From: Rickettsia endosymbiont of Ixodes persulcatus
GTDB taxonomy: Bacteria > Pseudomonadota > Alphaproteobacteria > Rickettsiales > Rickettsiaceae
DNA length: 8,336 nt
Direction: 5' to 3'
NCBI GenBank assembly: GCA_027293795.1
Contig: JAPYLE010000186.1
Location: 1-8,336 of the forward strand
The stretch's first letter is position 1. Each line of letters begins with the position of its first letter. Positions 5,780 through 8,336 of this stretch are shown here, in pieces. Position numbers and translations under genes: made by a program. Below the pieces are notes generated by a model. It was not told the DNA's origin and made no database searches. It saw nothing but the letters and a program-made list of their open reading frames with translations.

Positions 5780-5887
5780 TGTCATCCCGCGACTGGATCC
5801 GGATCCCGCGATCAAGTCTTTTTTAATTTTTTCTGGATACTTGTGATCAAGCCACGGTATGACACCGAAAACGGTATGACACCGAAA
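5780..5887. repeat. Decayed family B palindrome with a 17-bp tandem repeat
   Basis: The left part TGTCATCCCGCGACTGGATCC (5780-5800) and the right part GTGATCAAGCCACGGTATGACA (about 5843-5864) are mismatched versions of the arms seen at 2494-2568. GGATCC is duplicated at 5795-5806 and the middle is T-rich (5818-5833). At the right end ACGGTATGACACCGAAA occurs twice in perfect tandem (5854-5870, 5871-5887). The whole block fills the 135-bp gap between the membrane-protein gene and ispB and would be in their shared transcript if they form one. Confidence 0.75.
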
Positions 5888-5895
5888 AATTATTT

Positions 5896-7551
5896 TTAAA
5901 GTTCATCGAGTATACATTGTTCTAATATTTCTTGATTAGCATTAGGAATTAATTCCATAATTTTTTCTTTTACGTTTTCTCCCGGTTTCACTTTTTTTGC
6001 TGCCTCTTGATATAAAGATAAATAATATAAAGATATAAGTTTATTTATATCATCTATAGTACCTATTTTAGCTTTGTTTAAGTCGGATAAATCAAATAAA
6101 TACTCAATGCTAGCGTCAATTAAATTAGATGAATTCGGGTGATCGGAAATAGTCTTTAAAAATGATTTTAAAGTATCTCCGTATACTTCCTTGCTCTCTT
6201 CCGGAAAGTTTTTAAAATCCCCTGCCCCATATATATATGGGCTTACAACATCTATTATTTTAGAGTAGTTATTAATTATTATTACACCTTTACTATAAGA
6301 ATCTTTAAGAGCATTTACTATAGTTTCATTTGTTATATTAAATCCCGATGCGTTTGAATATAGACTTAAGCTATTTATCTGTGCTCTAGTTAATTTGTTT
6401 AATTCAGTAACTAAATTAATATTTAAATTAAAATTATATTGCCTATCTTCAAAAATACTAAAATTATATTGTTTATTATTATTCAAAATATAGCTTAGTT
6501 CATTATTAAAATCTTTACATATCTTATTATCGGAAAGTTTAAACAAATAGTCCCGCTTATCATAATATTTCTTTATAACCTCTAATAAGCCAATTATAAA
6601 ACCATGTTTTAGCTTAAATTGCGAATCTACCAAAAAATCAATATTATTATTGCCGAAATCGTTTAACTTACCTTTATATAATAAATTAATATTGTTTTCA
6701 AAACCATTACTATTTATTTTTGCATTAGTAACTTCAATTGTTAAATCTTTAGCAATATCTTTAAAATGCAAACTACTAGTACTAATCAAGAAATTACCAG
6801 AAAATTTGAAATTATTATTCCAAGCAAGCCTATATAATAATAAGCCGGCAGGTATTATTCTATCTTCAAGGTTGCTTTGTATTATTTCAGTTTCATAGTA
6901 AATTTCTAATTTTTGCGGTATGTTATCAAGGAAATCCTGTTTACTTGTATAATACTTACTCTTGTCAAATAACATATTAAATATAGTATGATCTTCTTCA
7001 TATAATTTTTGATTATCGACTAAGTCAAAAATTTCTGTTTTACCGGAATTAAATTTAATATTTTCAATAAAATTTATGGTTTCAAATAAATCTTTTTTTG
7101 ACCGCACTATTTCAAATAATTCAAAATTTAATGGTATTTTTGCCGACAATATGCAATTACCATTATAAAATCTTACTCCAAATCCTCTTTGAACCGGCTT
7201 AAATCTTCCGAATGCTTCTCCGGAAAAATTTATAAATAAATTCTGCTTAAGTAAATCATAACCGATATTTATCGGGTAGGTAAATTCAATTGCTCTATTA
7301 ATACTCTCTTCTTGCCAATTAATTACCGAAATACCCCATTTAAAAGGAAAACCATAGGGCTGAACTTTGGAAAATTTAATAAGATATTGCTGATTAGGAT
7401 TATTATCAGCCCCTTCTATATTAAGATCGGTACCGGCATATTTTTGGTTTATAGAGTGTGATAAAGAGAGCATAATAGCAAACCACAGCCCACTATATGC
7501 GAGTATAATAAAGATAGTTATAAATAGTATTATTTTAAGAGTTTTTTTCAT
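5896..7551 (-). CDS. Membrane-anchored protein of unknown function, possibly DUF2125-like
   Basis: I do not recognise this 551-residue protein with certainty. It starts with KK and one long hydrophobic stretch (about 6-30), which fits a signal anchor in the inner membrane with the bulk in the periplasm. No other membrane segment is evident. A GFPFKWGI motif at 67-74, shortly after the anchor, recalls the GYPFR-type motif of the alphaproteobacterial DUF2125 family. The rest is rich in Asn, Lys, Ile and Phe with alternating polar/hydrophobic segments suggesting beta structure (about 85-400), then a more helical C-terminus (about 440-551) ending CILDEL. No catalytic motif is visible. The start is the first plausible Met before the anchor; there is no Shine-Dalgarno. 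It lies between tlc and ispB on the same strand, separated from each by a repeat. Sequence order and base composition are like its neighbours, so there is no sign of transfer. Confidence 0.85.
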   Translation of the reverse strand: MKKTLKIILFITIFIILAYSGLWFAIMLSLSHSINQKYAGTDLNIEGADNNPNQQYLIKFSKVQPYGFPFKWGISVINWQEESINRAIEFTYPINIGYDLLKQNLFINFSGEAFGRFKPVQRGFGVRFYNGNCILSAKIPLNFELFEIVRSKKDLFETINFIENIKFNSGKTEIFDLVDNQKLYEEDHTIFNMLFDKSKYYTSKQDFLDNIPQKLEIYYETEIIQSNLEDRIIPAGLLLYRLAWNNNFKFSGNFLISTSSLHFKDIAKDLTIEVTNAKINSNGFENNINLLYKGKLNDFGNNNIDFLVDSQFKLKHGFIIGLLEVIKKYYDKRDYLFKLSDNKICKDFNNELSYILNNNKQYNFSIFEDRQYNFNLNINLVTELNKLTRAQINSLSLYSNASGFNITNETIVNALKDSYSKGVIIINNYSKIIDVVSPYIYGAGDFKNFPEESKEVYGDTLKSFLKTISDHPNSSNLIDASIEYLFDLSDLNKAKIGTIDDINKLISLYYLSLYQEAAKKVKPGENVKEKIMELIPNANQEILEQCILDEL

Positions 7552-7582
7552 TTTAAATCGGCATTGTTGCGTGATTTTCTAA

Positions 7583-7696
7583 GTCATCATTGCAAGCGAC
7601 TAAAAGGAGCGTGGCAATCCAGCAAAAAATGCTAATCTTTAGCATTTTTTGCTGGATTGCTTCGTCAATTACTCACGTAATTTCCTCGCAATGACG
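7583..7696. repeat. Palindromic repeat overlapping the tlc 3' end (family C)
   Basis: The core is a near-perfect hairpin: two perfect 22-nt arms (7614-7635 and 7639-7660) joined by TCT, containing CAATCCAGC and a run of six A. Outer parts are GTCATCATTGCAAGCGAC (7583-7600) and CTCGCAATGACG (7685-7696), an imperfect inverted pair. The right end enters the tlc gene and covers its stop (7669-7671) and last eight codons. On the minus strand the hairpin lies directly after the tlc stop and its second arm contains a T-run, so it could end tlc transcription, although the T-run is inside the stem. A partial copy is at 4722-4751. Confidence 0.85.
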
Positions 7697-8336
7697 TTTT
7701 CATTTACACAATTATATTCCTTATTCAATTTCATAACGTTCCAAATCCATAAACTCATCATAACTATAAAAATTACTAATAAATATATTATAATAGAATC
7801 AAAGGTAGCAGTCGGGATAATAATAAATATCAAAGACTGGATAAATGCTCCAAGCGATTTACCGAATTTAGTACCTATTACCTCTACGGCAGCTTTTCCC
7901 TTAGTTCTAAGCTCTAAAGATAAAGGAATATACGCCATTTCTTTTGTTGAATCGAATAATGAATATTTAGATGACTTACTAAGTATATTCTGAATCGTTC
8001 CAACAATAATCGCTGCATATAGAAGATTAAAATCACCGAAACATGATCCTATTTCTTCAATAAAAATTATAAAGATAAAAAATATCAAGCCGGTAATAGA
8101 CAACATAATAGGAGTTAATAATGCAGAAATAAGCCAACCTAGTCTTCTAAGAATATTGCTGCCTATTACCATGAAAGTAACGCATGATATTCCCATCCAA
8201 ATATTAAACCTGCCCATAAAATTAACATAGTCTATAGTATTTGGATATAATTCTTTTATCTTTGCTTTCCACGGTCCTTCGACTATATTTATTAATAATC
8301 CATAATAAATTATTAATAAAGCAATACGACCTATAT
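7669..8336 (-). CDS. tlc: ATP/ADP translocase family protein (Tlc), C-terminal part, truncated by window edge
   Basis: The frame stays open to the window's right edge, so the 221 residues visible are the C-terminal 40-45% of a protein of about 500. Signature blocks of the bacterial/plastid nucleotide transporter family are present: NIVEGPWKAKIKELYPN near the visible start, then IVGTIQNILSKSSKYSLFDSTKEMAYIPL, then ELRTKGKAAVEVIGTKFGKSLGAFIQ. Hydrophobic segments between them are membrane helices. Family members sit in the inner membrane and exchange host ATP for ADP (Tlc1) or import other nucleotides. Rickettsiae carry five paralogues (tlcA-tlcE). The sequence differs clearly from Tlc1, and genome position suggests Tlc4 (tlcD), but I cannot prove which. 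The last eight residues (VIARKLRE) come from a repeat element. The ATG at 8217 is internal, not the true start. Confidence 0.93.
   Translation of the reverse strand, partial: IGRIALLIIYYGLLINIVEGPWKAKIKELYPNTIDYVNFMGRFNIWMGISCVTFMVIGSNILRRLGWLISALLTPIMLSITGLIFFIFIIFIEEIGSCFGDFNLLYAAIIVGTIQNILSKSSKYSLFDSTKEMAYIPLSLELRTKGKAAVEVIGTKFGKSLGAFIQSLIFIIIPTATFDSIIIYLLVIFIVMMSLWIWNVMKLNKEYNCVNENVIARKLRE

Noticed and set aside
6650..6898. 82-codon plus-strand reading frame inside the membrane-anchored protein gene
   Set aside because: It is fully antisense to a 551-codon gene. Its hydrophobic peptide is what the complement of Asn/Lys-rich codons gives.
7640..7668. Minus-strand promoter TTGACG (7668-7663) within the family C repeat for the membrane-protein gene
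   Set aside because: The -35 is good, but the hexamer at 17-bp spacing (ATGCTA) is a poor -10 and sits in the hairpin stem.
7649..7993. 114-codon plus-strand reading frame antisense to tlc
   Set aside because: It is antisense to clearly conserved Tlc motifs and starts inside a repeat, so it is a shadow frame.

Overview
The window looks like a chromosomal segment of an obligate intracellular alphaproteobacterium of the genus Rickettsia. The evidence is a low-GC sequence with A/T-ending codons, an ATP/ADP translocase (Tlc) gene, small palindromic repeats between and inside genes, and weak or absent Shine-Dalgarno sequences. The repeat-rich intergenic DNA would fit a spotted-fever-group or transitional-group species better than a typhus-group one, but the species cannot be read from the sequence alone.

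Left part, plus strand (1-4372). The window opens in the last codons of the cysteine desulfurase gene iscS. The Fe-S scaffold iscU and the A-type carrier iscA follow, so this is the core of an ISC iron-sulfur assembly operon. No hscB, hscA or fdx follows iscA. Instead there is a 286-bp non-coding stretch that ends in a good sigma-70-type promoter for an AdiC/PotE-like amino acid or polyamine antiporter. A 75-bp palindromic repeat separates the antiporter from an intact three-domain Xaa-Pro aminopeptidase of the XPNPEP1 type. That peptidase gene carries two in-frame palindromic insertions.

Middle (4373-4790). A TTGACG-17-TATAAA promoter drives tRNA-Gln(TTG) through a leader that contains a collapsed copy of the palindromic repeat. 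This gene converges with tRNA-Arg(CCG) on the minus strand. Both tRNA genes encode CCA. This is where transcription switches strand: everything to the right is on the minus strand.

Right part, minus strand (4777-8336). Reading leftwards there is the 3' part of a Tlc nucleotide transporter, a large membrane-anchored protein of unknown function (possibly DUF2125-like), and a long-chain polyprenyl diphosphate synthase (ispB). Repeats lie between each pair. One of them runs into the tlc coding sequence and appears to supply the last eight amino acids of the protein.

The genes fit an intracellular parasite that imports nucleotides and amino acids (Tlc, antiporter), recycles peptides (Xaa-Pro aminopeptidase), and keeps respiration running (ISC Fe-S assembly, quinone side-chain synthesis by IspB). 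I found no new defence or mobile system. The most notable content is how repeat families have entered coding sequence, a tRNA leader and a gene's translation-initiation region.
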